Origin: Odontocerum albicorne
Lineage: Eukaryota > Arthropoda > Insecta > Trichoptera > Odontoceridae
Direction of reading: 5' to 3'
Length of the DNA: 64,000 bases
Assembly: GCA_949825065.1 (NCBI GenBank)
Contig: OX463847.1
Location: 41,202,831-41,266,830, forward strand
Of the stretch, positions 1 to 9,950 are shown piece by piece. The position numbers were made by a program, and so were the translations under genes. Numbering within the stretch: the stretch's first letter is position 1; every line of letters starts with the position of its first letter. Below the pieces are notes generated by a model, which ran no database searches, was not told the origin of the DNA, and saw only the letters and a program-made list of their open reading frames with translations.

Positions 1-540
1 ATTCATGTTACTCATTTATAATTTTTGTGACAAGTTGTATTTATATTGACGCGCACTCAAAATTCTAATTTGTGTATTACTCTGGTAACCTTTTTAAATG
101 GTCGATTAAAGAACAAATTAAAATAAGATAAAACAATTAAAATCACTAAACTTTTGGTAATAATTGAAATACTAAGGAAGATTTTGTTTAGTATATTAAG
201 TTTCTTCACACCGTCTTTGTATCCAATCCCATCGATGCCTGTAGGAATGCCAAATAAATAAAAGTAGTGAGCCTGTGATCTTCGGGGCTGGAGTTTATTT
301 ATAGTCCAGGTAGCCGGTTTGATGGGCAGCGAGGAAGGCCAAGCAAAAAAAGGAAAATCTGCATCGGGTCAAAGCACTGATAAACTTATTCGCATCACTA
401 TGCAGATGTCTCGAGATGGTTTCGAGCTAGGGGAATTTGAAAAATTCAAGGCGTCGTCAAATAAGGATAGGTTAATTTGTAAAAATGTTGATTGCATGTT
501 TTAAAAACAATGAAACTCTTATTTATTTACAGTAATATGT
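1..540. other. AT-rich stretch, no supported feature
   Basis: No recognisable family, repeat or gene seen. A 61-codon open frame at 319-504 (+) resembles nothing I know and is no longer than chance allows here. Confidence 0.5.
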
Positions 541-754
541 ATTATATTACACTTTCGTTGTATACAGTATAACCTAGTGAGTTTATTGTCATATGGCAAT
601 CTTTTCCCACCTACCAGAAATATATATTAAAGAACACTTAAGTAAATATCAGACTTAAATATATTTTTTTTAATCTGCGTTCTAATGGGAATGGAACCTG
701 CAACCCCCGGGCTGAAAGACAAATGTCTTACTAACTTGGCCACAGAGGTCGTCA
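541..754 (-). mobile_element. SINE-A, near full length
   Basis: tRNA-derived SINE read on the minus strand. Its 3' tail lies at the left (rc of 'gaaagtgtaatacaat'), then the LINE-T-like hairpin tail (a degenerate 'catatggcaat'). The tRNA-like head at the right ends in 'ggccacagaggtcgtc', the reverse complement of the SINE-A 5' end. The B-box relic reads 'ggaatggaacctgc' on the plus strand. Strongly diverged, so old. Confidence 0.85.
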
Positions 755-1100
755 CCGAAGTCATTTTATACTTCATTTAACATTTTTTTCGAGATGGTTT
801 GACTACGTAGAAAAGAAGAATTGCAAGATTTTACTATTACCTATATTCGAGTGATATAGAAAGTGGAAAAGGTTGTTTTTGTTTTTCAGGATCATGCCGT
901 TGTCTCTCCTTCACTTACCCTGTCTATAAAAATCAATGAAGATTCCTTACAATGCGATCGTACATTCGTAAGAAATGTTGATGTAGTCATACTTGGATGA
1001 AATGGTTTGATTATGTAGTCATATTTTGATGAATATACTTTCCTGGCACCACACTGGAGTGTGGAAAGGATAGAGATAACACCGACCAAGTAATAATTTG

Positions 1101-1280
1101 TTGGATCAAGTGATTTTTATAATATTTTAAAAGTAAGAAACGTAAAAAATCTGAGATATCGTAGGAGTTGTTTAAGAAGGTGCATGGATGTAGAAAAGGC
1201 GAAATATGTGTGTCGTGATGGAAAACGCAAGCCCTTTCTCCTCTCTACCGATATCGACAGGGAAACGGCCTGAAGATATG
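1101..1280 (+). mobile_element. RTE-1 LINE, 3' end fragment
   Basis: Matches the 3' coding end of the RTE-1 family. It opens with a 'WLDQV'-type segment (ttggatcaagtg), then 'RRCMDVEKAKYVCRDG'-like codons and ends at 'gacagggaaacggcctga', the family's usual terminus. Frame interrupted, 5' truncated, non-functional. Confidence 0.75.
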
Positions 1281-1328
1281 TTTGTAATATGACCAATCTC
1301 TTTTTTATGACTGGTGGTTTATGATTTT

Positions 1329-1600
1329 ATCTTCTTCTTCTTCTTAGACTTTCTATAGACTCAAGAGTCTGTTACTGCAGGATTGTCCTCCTGTGATGCT
1401 GAGTTCCAGCTATCTCTCCATCGTTTCGGGGGTCTCCCTGGTGGACGCCGTCCATCCGGCACCCCATGCAGAGCTATGCATGGAATTCTTGTGGAATTCA
1501 TTCTCTGTACATGTTGGTACCAGTATCGTCGACGCTGTCATCCCCATCTGACCACATCTTGGACCTCCCAGATATCTCGGATTGTATATGATTTTATGGA
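1329..1600 (-). pseudogene. RTE-3 LINE ORF2 C-terminus with (AAG)n tail
   Basis: On the minus strand the sequence encodes a proline/arginine-rich LINE ORF2 tail (GRPPKRWRDSW-like after correcting frame) followed by an AAG microsatellite (cttcttcttcttctt on the plus strand). The same motif and tail recur at 63237-63426 (+). The GRP-x-RW motif is characteristic of the end of RTE/BovB-like ORF2. The frames open across it in both directions are fragments of this pseudogene. Confidence 0.75.
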
Positions 1601-2404
1601 TTAAAAAATCCCATGCATTTTTCCAAATATTATGTAAATTTTTGTAGAGTATGCTTAAATAGTTATTTATTGATTTCACAGATAATTCATACCTCAAAGT
1701 AACATTGTTTAAATTAACATATTTTACATTGTTTAAATTAACATATTGAAAGAAAAAAATATTAATTTTAGGCAAAAAAATCATCTTCCGTAGGGTAAAA
1801 CCTCGCGATTCTCAGCGTTGTCAAGTCAGTACAATACACGTTCAGATATCATATGGTCTACCCTCCCTGAATGCACTGAAACTTAAATATACTATAATGT
1901 GTCAGTAATTTGAGTCTTTTTTTATATCAGGTAGCCGACTTGGCCTGATCTCAAGTCAAGCGGAGAGGAAAGTATTCGTCAGGGGTACAGAACATGTAGC
2001 ATAAATAATTTATATTTTAATATGTTATTTATATTGTAGAACTCCTTTCAATTGAGTTTAATAGATACTACAGAAATGTGAATAAATTCTACTAAAAAAA
2101 ACAATAGACGGTAATATGACTGTTTCGTTCTATAAAACTTTATTGAGTTCATTAATTCATTCGTATGATACTCTTTAACATATCGGAATTAACGGTGCAG
2201 ATATTTTGAAAGGTGTGGCTGGGATACAATATTGTAATCTAGCCTTCAGGTTATGTTAAGTACCACTAGATCAAGAAAGTAACTCGTAGTTCGACATCGT
2301 ATATATTGGAAATATTACTGCACGCTGGGAGGCAATTTCTCTCTTATCTAGCGTGAGTGAGTATTGTTACTGTATGAACTTTAAGTAGACTGGAAACCCT
2401 TTTA
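1601..2404. other. no supported feature
   Basis: Nothing recognised. A 29 bp local duplication ('gtttaaattaacatatt', twice) lies at about 1708-1748. Confidence 0.45.
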
Positions 2405-2483
2405 TTTTTTTTGTGTTCTATTGGAAATCGATCCCTAAACGAAGACACTACAACTTTTTACCAACTAAGTCACGTAGTTCGTT
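2405..2483 (-). mobile_element. SINE-A tRNA-like head, degenerate
   Basis: Weak match to the minus-strand head: 'gttctattggaaatcgatcc' in the B-box position and 'accaactaagtcacgtag' at the A-box end. Could be chance similarity. Confidence 0.35.
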
Positions 2484-2530
2484 GGCCTGAGTGAAACAGG
2501 CTTGTAACTTTTTACGTAATGCATATATAT

Positions 2531-2693
2531 GATAAGATGCCAATCCGGAGGTTGCGGGCACGACCCCCGCTGGAAGATATTAAAAAAAATGGGATTCCAG
2601 TCTGGTTTTCACTTAGGACCCAATAAAAACATATTTCTGGTTGGCTGGAAGGGGTTGCCACGTGGCAATAAACTCGCCAGGTTATAAATAAAT
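2531..2693 (+). mobile_element. SINE-A, 5' truncated
   Basis: Contains the B-box side of the head (gaggttgcgggcacgacccc), the body (gggattccagtctggtttt), the hairpin (ttgccacgtggcaat) and ends in 'ataaataaat'. This LINE-T-type TAAA tail replaces the usual 'gtaatacaatac' ending. Confidence 0.85.
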
Positions 2694-2806
2694 AGGAGGG
2701 GCGTATTCTACTTAAAACTGATATTTTTTATCTCTTTCAATTATATATTTATACTCTTCATTTGGGTACCGCGCAATGATGGATTTCAAAGCGAGGTGGC
2801 ACGTTT

Positions 2807-2932
2807 GTTTATTTATTTAACACTGCGTTGTAAAACAATCTAGTGAGCTTATAGTCCGGTGGTAATCTCTTACAACTAACCAGACAAAACATGGCTTATT
2901 ATTATCAGGCGGCAATCTCTTGTGACCAAACA
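2807..2932 (-). mobile_element. two LINE-T/SINE-A 3' tails in tandem
   Basis: Minus-strand tail beginning at an ATTTATTTAA run (2807-2886), then a second partial tail carrying 'caggcggcaatctcttg' (about 2892-2932). Only the recognition-hairpin region is present in each. The pair abuts a plus-strand SINE-A, making an inverted arrangement. Confidence 0.7.
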
Positions 2933-3143
2933 GACGACCTCCGTGGCCTAGTTGATAATACGCCTGTCTCCCAACCCGGAGGTTGCGGGCTCAAATCCAG
3001 CTGGAACCCAGATTTTTTTTATGGATTGCAGTTTGATTTTCACTAAAAGCCTCTTTAACGTCTTTCCGGTTTGTTGGAAGAGATTGCCACATGGCAATAT
3101 GCCCGCTAGGTTGTACTGTATACAACGAAAGTGTATTCAATAC
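2933..3143 (+). mobile_element. SINE-A, full-length reference copy
   Basis: About 211 bp. The tRNA-like head starts 'gacgacctccgtggcctag' (A box) with 'ggttgcgggctcaaatcc' as B box, then an A/T linker and body 'tttgattttcactaaaagcc'. The 3' tail holds the hairpin 'attgccacatggcaat' and ends 'gaaagtgtattcaatac'. The anticodon-arm region is too altered to name the parental tRNA. No long open frame of its own. Confidence 0.92.
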
Positions 3144-3204
3144 AAAAGTAGCATAGTCGTAAAAACTATTCAAATAATTATTAACCTTTACAAAATTCAT
3201 TAAC

Positions 3205-3392
3205 AGTGTACATTATAAACATAAAAGGGAAATATCACCAATCTAAGGAAACAGGAAGGAAGTCACTCTACTGATTTCAAATTAAGAGTTTTTCAGTGTC
3301 AGTGATGGAGCGAGTCTAACGTTAGTTGGTAAATGGTTCCAGTCTCACTGCATGAACAGTAAAGGACAACATAAAATAAGTAAAGCGGTCAC
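3205..3392 (-). pseudogene. LINE-T, ORF2 end and start of 3' UTR
   Basis: Aligns with 4801-5035. It keeps the codons around the 'ECMQ/HAVRLWNQL'-type C-terminal motif (ctcactgcatgaacagtaaa on the plus strand) and the 'atatcaccaatc' 3' UTR block. Both ends truncated. Confidence 0.75.
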
Positions 3393-3798
3393 CTTTGTTA
3401 CTCTGTGACACCATCTGCCTAGTATCTGCAGCCTTCATTTTAATAAAATATTTCTAACACTACATTTTTTTTTCACGTTTCATGCTCGCATACCATACGC
3501 GTTCTCCACCTGGCGTAACCGACGAGGTCCGCTGCCCCCATACCGGATTAACGGTGCTCCACTGCAGACGGAGTGCGGTCTGCCCGTTCGGATCTATCGC
3601 ATTGCTCCTCTCCAACGATTTTAATTAATATCTTGCCAATGCGGAACATCGTATTCCGAAACAATTAGAGATTGTTATAAACTTGTTTGCTGTACTAACG
3701 AGAATGAACGCTAATTGAGGTCGGACTGTGACACTAGTTGAGTGTTGCAGTTTCAACCGAATATTTTCAATCGATTTATTTTGTTTTATAGCTCTTGA
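3393..3798. other. GC-richer unique segment
   Basis: 3480-3620 is distinctly GC-rich for this window (for example 'gacgaggtccgctgcccc'). No coding frame, TE motif or internal repeat recognised. Could be an unrecognised element body. Confidence 0.4.
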
Positions 3799-3874
3799 CC
3801 TAAATTTGGATATTCCCTAAATTTGGATATTCTAGTAATTTGCATATTCCTCTTTACCTAAATTTGGATATTCC
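3799..3874. repeat. short repeats of 'cctaaatttggatattc'
   Basis: Three good and one decayed copies of a 16-17 bp motif, irregularly spaced. Confidence 0.7.
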
Positions 3875-4039
3875 AGTGCTGGGAAACTTATTTGAGAACG
3901 TTGATAGTAAAAAATAAACGAAATAAGAATCTAATTTCATACCTCTACGAGTATTTCAGTAGAAACTGTAAACTTTGTTGTTTTCAATCGAACTGTGAGT
4001 TACGTGCCTATATCCGATAGCTCGAAACCTGCATGCCCT

Positions 4040-4180
4040 ATTATTGGAGACCAAAACTATGTTGTTTTCGTACCAAATGTTATGTATTGGAGTAAAACGG
4101 AGACCTGGAGAAATACTGAAAGGAGCAGAATAAATACTGCACTGAAAAGAATAAATAGAGTGGCAAGGTATAACAGAATG
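4040..4180 (+). pseudogene. RTE-1 ORF2 fragment
   Basis: Codons read like the RTE 'xxYGSETWTxxxxxSRINA' region: the frame has VMYWSKTETW followed by ERSRINTALKR and ARYNRM. A SINE-A follows after only 3 bp, so the SINE probably inserted into this RTE copy. Confidence 0.6.
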
Positions 4181-4183
4181 GCA

Positions 4184-4366
4184 GACGACCTCCGTGACTT
4201 GGTGAGACGCTTGTCTCCCAGCCCGGAGGTTCCGGGTTGATTCCCTTTGGAACCCAGATTTTTTTAAATAGGATTCCAGTCTGGTTTTCACTTAAGACCT
4301 ATTCAACATCATTTTGGTTGATTGGAAGATATTGCCACATGGCAATTATCCCGCCAGGTTGTACTG
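4184..4366 (+). mobile_element. SINE-A, nearly full length
   Basis: Head 'gacgacctccgtgacttgg', body 'gattccagtctggttttcac', hairpin 'attgccacatggcaat'. The final part of the tail is lost after 'caggttgtactg'. Confidence 0.88.
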
Positions 4367-4690
4367 AAGAGAGGAAATTAGCGTGATTGGATAGAAAAGT
4401 ATGGAATTCGGTTATCTTGGCTTCGGCAGTGTGATAATATGTATGTGTGTGTTTGCAGTAAACCTGCCAGGATGTTCTAAGTTTATATAACGAAATTTAA
4501 ATACAATACGATTATTTTTTTGACTAACAGTGGAATATAAAAGTAAAACTTATTCTAAAGTAGAGCAACTGGAGTCACATATGATTTTAAAAGTTATGAT
4601 CTAACTGAAGATTCAAGTTAAATGGAGAACTCCGTCCCAACAAAGCCATCCCGACCTAACAATGTCTAAAATATGGAAGATGTGAGTATG
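4367..4690. other. no supported feature
   Basis: Nothing recognised apart from a short GT-rich run near 4439-4457. Confidence 0.45.
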
Positions 4691-5345
4691 CAAAGAAGAC
4701 CACAACTTGCTTTTCCTATCTATCCCCACGAAATACATAAACATATACGTGAGCACATGCCCACGAACCCCACAAAGACGGACAATCACCCGAACATTAT
4801 TTTTCATATAAAGTGAGATATCACCAATCAAAAGGAAAGGAAGGGATGGTGGAGAGGAAAGGAAAAGAAAAATCAGGAATGAAACACGTTATTTTACAGA
4901 CTAAAAATTAATAGTTTTTTTTTTCAGTTGCTTCTTAAAGCATGCCAAGGACGGAGCGAGTCTTATATTGATTTGTAACTGATTCCAGAATCTCACTGCA
5001 TGGACAGTAAAGGACGACGTAAAGAAAGAGGAGCGGTGAACTGGAAAGGCCAATAAACAATCTCTGTTTGAGCGTAGCGCTAATCCATGATTGGAAAGAC
5101 GCTGAAAATTTTCGGCGAGATAAGAGGGTGTGGCGGGAAAGTTAAGGATATTATACAATAGAGACAGTATGTGAACTTGACGTCTATTTCTAACATTCAA
5201 CCAGTTCAATGCCTTCTGGTATGAAGTTATATGATCGTACTTACGTAGGTCGAAAATGAATCTTAGACACACATTTTGAAGACGCTGTAATTTGTCCAGC
5301 TGTTCCTCTGTAACATCCAAGTAACATACGTCTTAAATGTGTAAG
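4691..5345 (-). mobile_element. LINE-T, 3' end (ORF2 end plus 3' UTR)
   Basis: 3' portion of a CR1/L2-type LINE on the minus strand. The 3' UTR (4691-4900) aligns with 35911-36110 and 22495-22735, but the terminal hairpin tail found in those copies is missing here. The coding end is annotated separately. Confidence 0.85.
4901..5320 (-). pseudogene. LINE-T reverse-transcriptase ORF2 C-terminus
   Basis: 139 codons open. They match the region downstream of the RT domain in CR1/L2/Jockey-type LINEs: LDKLQRLQNVCLRFIF near residue 8, the WLNVRNRRQVH block near 40, FTVHAVRFWNQL near 107, and the basic end SLACFKKQLKK. No RT catalytic YxDD motif is present because the fragment starts after it. A second copy with the same ending lies at 35703-35910. 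Truncated, but it has the longest intact LINE-T frame in the window. Confidence 0.88.
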
Positions 5346-5390
5346 AAATGTTTACATAAAGTAGACTACGACTAAACTATTCCTTAAATT

Positions 5391-5540
5391 ATTACATGGA
5401 AAAATCAAATCAGGCGAAATTCCTTGACATATTTCATGGAAAAATCAAATCAGGTGAAATTCCTTGAAATATTTCATGGAAAAATCAAATCAGGTGAAAT
5501 TTCTTAAAATATTACACGAAAAAATCAAATCATACGAACG
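5391..5540. repeat. 40 bp tandem repeat, 3.75 units
   Basis: Units start at 5391, 5431, 5471 and 5511. The core 'ggaaaaatcaaatcaggtga' is nearly unchanged between units. Confidence 0.95.
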
Positions 5541-5831
5541 TTGAAAAATTTGAATACGCAGATTCTTCAGCAATACATGATTAAGAAACAAAACTGCATT
5601 CTTTTTTTAGTTGGGATTTATTATGATGGTATTTTGGCTATTTGATTATTCCTGAAGGCGTGAACAACATTCCAATTTATAATCAATTTCTTGATTAGTT
5701 TTAGTCGATAACAGTAATTTTTTTCGTAATTTTGTCGCGTTCGTTTTGTTATTGCGTAATATTCAATGAATTTATGATCTTTATTTTTGGTAAACGTTCT
5801 GTTTTCTCGGGTTATATTTCAAATGGGTCGA
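5541..5831. other. no supported feature
   Basis: AT-rich sequence with no recognised element. Confidence 0.4.
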
Positions 5832-6013
5832 TCTTTTTTTTGGAAGTAATATACCCGTATTGTAAAAACATTCACCAAAGGCTATACCTATATACAAATT
5901 TATATCTTAAAAACTAATCTAATTTATGTATTTTAACTATTAACTAACTTAATTATAATTTCCAGCATGTCATTTTATTTTTAATATTATAATTCTAATA
6001 TATAATATAACTA

Positions 6014-6865
6014 GGCGTGTCCAGAAAGTAAAAAACGATTATGCACCACGCCCTGCGCCAATCCCCCACCACCGCGATCGTATGCGCGCCAGTTAGTTCC
6101 TTCCCTCGTTTCATTGCGAGCTGAGTTTTGTTGTTAAACGGTCGTGCGTCATTGTTCTGTAACCTTTCAAAATGGCTGCGCCCATCGAAAATCCCGCCAA
6201 ATGTGAAGTGCTTAGTATCATTCGTTTTCTAAATGCACAAAATGTTCGGCCTATCGAAATTTATAGGCAACTTTAAGCACAGTACATGAATCTTTCCCAC
6301 AAATTATACGATCGCTCCTACATGAAATAGTGACATAGCACCTTGGCTACAAAAAAATGTGTTCTCGGAAAAGAAAAACCGAATCTCAACACCAGAAAAG
6401 TGATGGCAACAGTTTTTTGGGACCGAAAGGGTTTGATTCACGTGGAGTTTATGCCAAGAGGACACACAATAAACTCAGAGGTCTATTGTGAAACTCTTTA
6501 ACGACTTAAGCGCCATCCAAAACAAGAGACGTGGAATGTTGTCGGGAAAGGTGGTTTTGATTCATGACAGTCCGCGGCCTCATGCATCAGCACGAACACA
6601 GCGAGAATTTCAACGTCTTAAGTGGGAAATTTTTGGACATCCTCCTTACAGCCCTGACTTGGCACCGAGTGATTTTCACTTATTCCCGAAACTAAAGGAA
6701 TTTTTGGGTGGAAAACAGTTCGCAAACGATGAAGACCTCAAACAAGAAGTGACATTCTGGCTCAAATCTTTGGCGGTAGAAGAGTACGAGTATAACATCG
6801 GAATTGAAAAATTGGTTTCACGTTACAATAAGTGTCTAGACAGCTATTTTAGCTTAGCAGCATTT
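6014..6865 (+). mobile_element. mariner element inserted in J7
   Basis: A candidate 5' terminus 'ggcgtgtccagaaagtaa' follows a TA at 6012-6013. The element carries a decayed transposase. No matching 3' inverted repeat was found, so the right end appears deleted. J7 sequence resumes at about 6866. Confidence 0.75.
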
Positions 6866-6871
6866 ACATAG
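6172..6871 (+). pseudogene. mariner transposase, D34D signature retained
   Basis: ATG at 6172 begins MAAPIENPAKCEV, the N-terminal helix-turn-helix end typical of mariner, with a stop at codon 35. The centre is shortened and frameshifted; WDRKGLIHVEFMPRG survives near 6418-6462. From 6488 a 127-codon frame holds the last two catalytic aspartates: HDSPRPH and SPDLAPSD, with exactly 34 residues between the Asp of HDS and the Asp of PSD. That spacing defines the D34D mariner group. Not functional. Confidence 0.9.
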
Positions 6872-7084
6872 TACTTATAACTAGATAACAATTCTTATAA
6901 AGTAATTATTTAGCTAGTAAATGTCCACCCGTTGTCTTGTCTGCATCAAAGTTTCAAATATATGGATGGCGTGAACAGCTTTAGGAAGCATTTAAATACA
7001 ACCTTTTTATATAATTCTTATCAAAATTTATGAATTACACCTAAAGCTGAATGTGTTACTATAACACATGGGAAGACTTTATAT

Positions 7085-7287
7085 GAAAAGAAATGTTCGG
7101 GTGATTGTTCGTCTTTCTGGGGTTTATGAATGCTCATGGATTTCGTAGGGATGGATAGTCATTGGGATGTTTTTTGCGAACATACCTTGCTTCATTTACT
7201 TTTGTTTAGATGGCTGGAAAAAATTACACGCCTGGCAATAAGTCCGCCAGATTATATTTGCAATAAAAATGTTAAATAAATAAATAG
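7085..7287 (+). mobile_element. LINE-T 3' UTR and tail, nested in J3
   Basis: Runs from 'tatatgaaaagaaatgttcg' to the hairpin-region tail and 'gttaaataaataaatag'. J3 resumes directly after it. Short flanking similarity (gaagact / aaagct) may be a decayed target duplication. Confidence 0.8.
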
Positions 7288-7387
7288 AAAGCTATACAAA
7301 GGTATCCATGTAGTTTTTTTCTATTTTTTTATCCACTTTGCACGGATTTCTCCTGTTACACAAAGAGGGTCTGCTTCTAGCGTTAGC

Positions 7388-7760
7388 TTATTCGTTAGGA
7401 ATAATATCAGCCAGGATTCTTCTCATACTGCTAGACGGTACCGAGAATATATCAACCGTGTCATTCAGTTGGTTCAATATCTCTATACCACGCGTGACTG
7501 AGTGTTTAACCATGATATTCGTCCTGTAAGTTGGTATATAGAACAGAGGGTGATTCCTTGCACGGCTATATTTATTGGGTACATATAAACTTAGTGCTTC
7601 TAGAATCGCGGGACAGTTAAAAGAACCTTGGAAAACCTTTATTAGGAATATCGCAATGGATTCTTGCCTTCTTGTTTCGAGGCTTCTATAGTTACACACC
7701 GTGAGAAGTTCGACATGGTGAGCATATTTTGGATAATCGCCTTTTGTTCTGTACCATAGG
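7388..7760 (-). pseudogene. LINE J4 RT C-terminal region
   Basis: About 120 codons open on the minus strand. They read YPKYAHHVELL then SLETRRQESIAIFL, a PTYRTNIMVKHSVTRG segment and NQLNDTVDIF. This is the post-RT pattern of Jockey/CR1-type LINEs: a SLExRR motif, then xYRTNxxxxSxxxR, then a DIF end. Upstream RT is missing. Probably a 5'-truncated insertion into J3. Confidence 0.82.
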
Positions 7761-8065
7761 TATCTGATGATTTTTTTTGTATTTGTTCTACATTGTTTTT
7801 ACGCCTCCTCTTTGTAAGTTTTCTGCGGTTTTCTTACCAAATATGTTTTTTTTTCATATATGTGGATGCGGGGAAGGTCACAGCCATAACGTTGCTATTT
7901 GATATCCTCACTCTCAAATTGTTTTTTTTATTATCCCTCAATGATAGTGGGCTCAAATCCCGAGTTAGAGGACTCTTGAGGAGAGTCTGGTATCTAAAGA
8001 CGCAATATAAATAATTTTATTAATATTATTAATAAATCTATAATATATTCTTGTTTGTTTGTTTC

Positions 8066-8779
8066 ATCTTTTTTAATATTTATATTATATACGTATGGTT
8101 CGGCCATGAAATATTTATATTATAATTTTTTAACATTTATATTATATACGTATGGTTCGGCCATGAAATATTTATATTATAATTTTTTAACATTTATATT
8201 ATATACGTATGGTTCGGCCATGAAATATTTATATTATAATTTTTTAACATTTATATTATATACTTATGGTTCGGCCATGAAATATTTATATTATAAATTT
8301 TTAACATTTATTTTATATACGTATGGTTCGGCCATGAAATTTTTAACATTTGTATTATATACGTATGGTTCGGCCATGAAATTTTTAACATTTATATTAT
8401 ATACGTATGGTTCGGCCATGAAATTTTTAACATTTATATTATATACGTATGGTTCGGCCATGAAATTTTTAACATTTATATTATATACGTATGGTTCGGC
8501 CATGAAATTTTTAACATTTATATTATATACGTATGGTTCGGCCATGAAATTTTTAACATTTATATTATATACGTATGGTTCGGCCATGAAATTTTTAACA
8601 TTTGTATTATATACGTATGGTTCGGCCATGAAATTTTTAACATTTATATTATATACGTATGGTTCGGCCATGAAATTTTTAACATTTATATTATATACGT
8701 ATGGTTCGGCCATGAAATATTTATATTATAAATTTTTAACATTTATATTATATACGTATGGTTCGGCCATGAAATATTA
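8066..8779. repeat. 57/42 bp minisatellite, 15 units, open on both strands
   Basis: Fifteen copies of a motif containing 'acgtatggttcggccatgaa'. The first four intervals are 57 bp, the next nine 42 bp, and the last 57 bp again. The 57 bp form carries an extra 15 bp ('tatttatattataaa'). Both periods are multiples of three, so one plus-strand frame (8055-8780, FLTFILYTYGSAMK repeated) and one minus-strand frame (8291-8713, MAEPYVYNINVKNF repeated) stay open. No independent sign of translation. Confidence 0.97.
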
Positions 8780-8780
8780 G

Positions 8781-9081
8781 TTGTTCATGACGAATGCGAA
8801 ACGTTTTGTTACTACGAGAACTGTTGGTACGAGTATTAAGTTGCAGATTGCACATTGCAGATGCAAATCGCATGGAGAATAATGACTCAGCAATTCCTCA
8901 GTCCATTCCCTCCATATTGGGTGCTCACTTCAATGTAATAAGTATGCAGAATTCCTCACATTCTTAGGACCAACAGGGTTGTCGTTATGCTGGCCAATTG
9001 CTTCTTGTAGATTGTTTTCTGTATAATTATAATTTTTGTTAAGTATAACCTTTTAAGAAGTTTCTTAATATGGATAGTTAT
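8781..9081. other. no supported feature
   Basis: Unique-looking sequence with no recognised element. Confidence 0.4.
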
Positions 9082-9275
9082 GACATCCGTACCTAAGTTG
9101 TTAAAATAAGGTTAACATGTCCAACTCAGGGGTTTTAGTTTCGATTCTCGGTGATACCTTAAGAAAAGGTCTCAGTCTGGTTTTCCACTTATAACCTTTT
9201 TAACATATCTCTGGTATGCTGGAAGAAATTGCAATAAGTCTTCCAGATAGTACCATATAAGTGTAAAACAATACA
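9082..9275 (+). mobile_element. SINE-A, old degenerate copy
   Basis: Recognisable head ('gacatccgtacctaagttg'), B-box side, body ('cagtctggttttccactta') and tail ('ccagatagtaccatataagt'). Half of the hairpin is deleted. Confidence 0.7.
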
Positions 9276-9411
9276 ATTCTTTTGCTCTGTTTAGCAACAA
9301 TGGGCTATTTTAAGAGCGACTTTATGATTTTTCAAAGAAAGAATAGTTGTTTGTTTTCTTTCGAGAATTTTCAGGCTTTTTCTAAGCCTGACTACACACA
9401 TATACACACAT

Positions 9412-9625
9412 AACGACCTCCCTTAACCTTCTTAGTAAGATGTCTATTTTTCGACTCAGGGGTTGCGGTTTCGATTTCGTTCGGTACCCGGTGTTTTTAA
9501 ATAAGAGTTTTACAGTCTCGTTTTTATTTAAGGCTTCTTTCAAGCTGTTCTGATTGGTTGGAAAATATTGCCAGATTGTAATAAATGCGTCAGGTTGTTT
9601 TGCATGTTACGAAAATATATCACAA
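9412..9625 (+). mobile_element. SINE-A, old copy
   Basis: Head 'acgacctcccttaacctt', B-box region 'ggttgcggtttcgatttc', tail 'ctgattggttggaaaatat' ending in 'tacgaaaatatatcacaata'. The stem sequence is eroded. Confidence 0.78.
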
Positions 9626-9670
9626 TACATCTTAATATTGATAAAATCCAGCGACAAACAAAGCTTTACC

Positions 9671-9765
9671 ATATATAATAATAAAACTAAAAGACAATTT
9701 ATGTAGCGCAATTTAGAGAACAAGCTCTTCTCAAGGGCGCTCTAACTCAGGATTCGAACTCACTA
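9671..9765 (-). mobile_element. LINE J3 3' tail
   Basis: Matches the J3 terminus in reverse: an AAT-rich tail at the left, then 'gcgctctaactcaggattcg', parallel to 63427-63470. Confidence 0.65.
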
Positions 9766-9950
9766 TTATTTACAGGTTAAAATATTACAAAATAAATATA
9801 TACAAGTTGAGTGTAAAAATATGAAGGTGTTGGCTGCGGCCATAAAACTTATTGGTTTTTACGTGTTGACTCTGGACTATTTTGAAAACCTCACTGAATC
9901 ATGATTAATCCGTAGCAAGACAACTTTTGGAAATTTCCCTGAAGTTTTAC

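Larger units (their letters stand above)
5832..6950 (-). mobile_element. LINE J7 3' region, split by a mariner
   Basis: 5832-6011 and about 6866-6950 align as one continuous stretch with 47695-47970 and 50139-50600. Shared blocks include 'aaggctatacctatatac' on the left and 'actagataacaattctta' on the right. The orientation follows from the fuller copy at 47695-48260, where J7 codons lie on the minus strand. Confidence 0.75.
6962..8040 (+). mobile_element. LINE J3 3' end, interrupted twice
   Basis: J3 pieces are 6962-7084 (C-terminal SFRKHLNTTF codons, then a 3' UTR 'cacctaaagctgaatgtg'), 7288-7335 and about 7771-8040. The last contains 'gcggttttcttaccaaatat', 'gagttagaggactcttgagg' and an AAT-rich tail. 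LINE-T (7085-7287) and J4 (about 7336-7770) sit between these pieces. Compare J3 at 28430-29220. Confidence 0.7.

Noticed and set aside
319..504. small gene of 61 codons
   Set aside because: No homology recognised, no supporting signals, and length expected by chance.
2933..3010. tRNA gene from the A-box/B-box pair
   Set aside because: The same sequence recurs over a dozen times with a shared non-tRNA body and tail, the acceptor stem does not pair and copies are diverged. These are SINE heads.
8055..8780. 241-codon protein gene
   Set aside because: The frame exists because 57 and 42 bp repeat units are multiples of three; the opposite strand is equally open.
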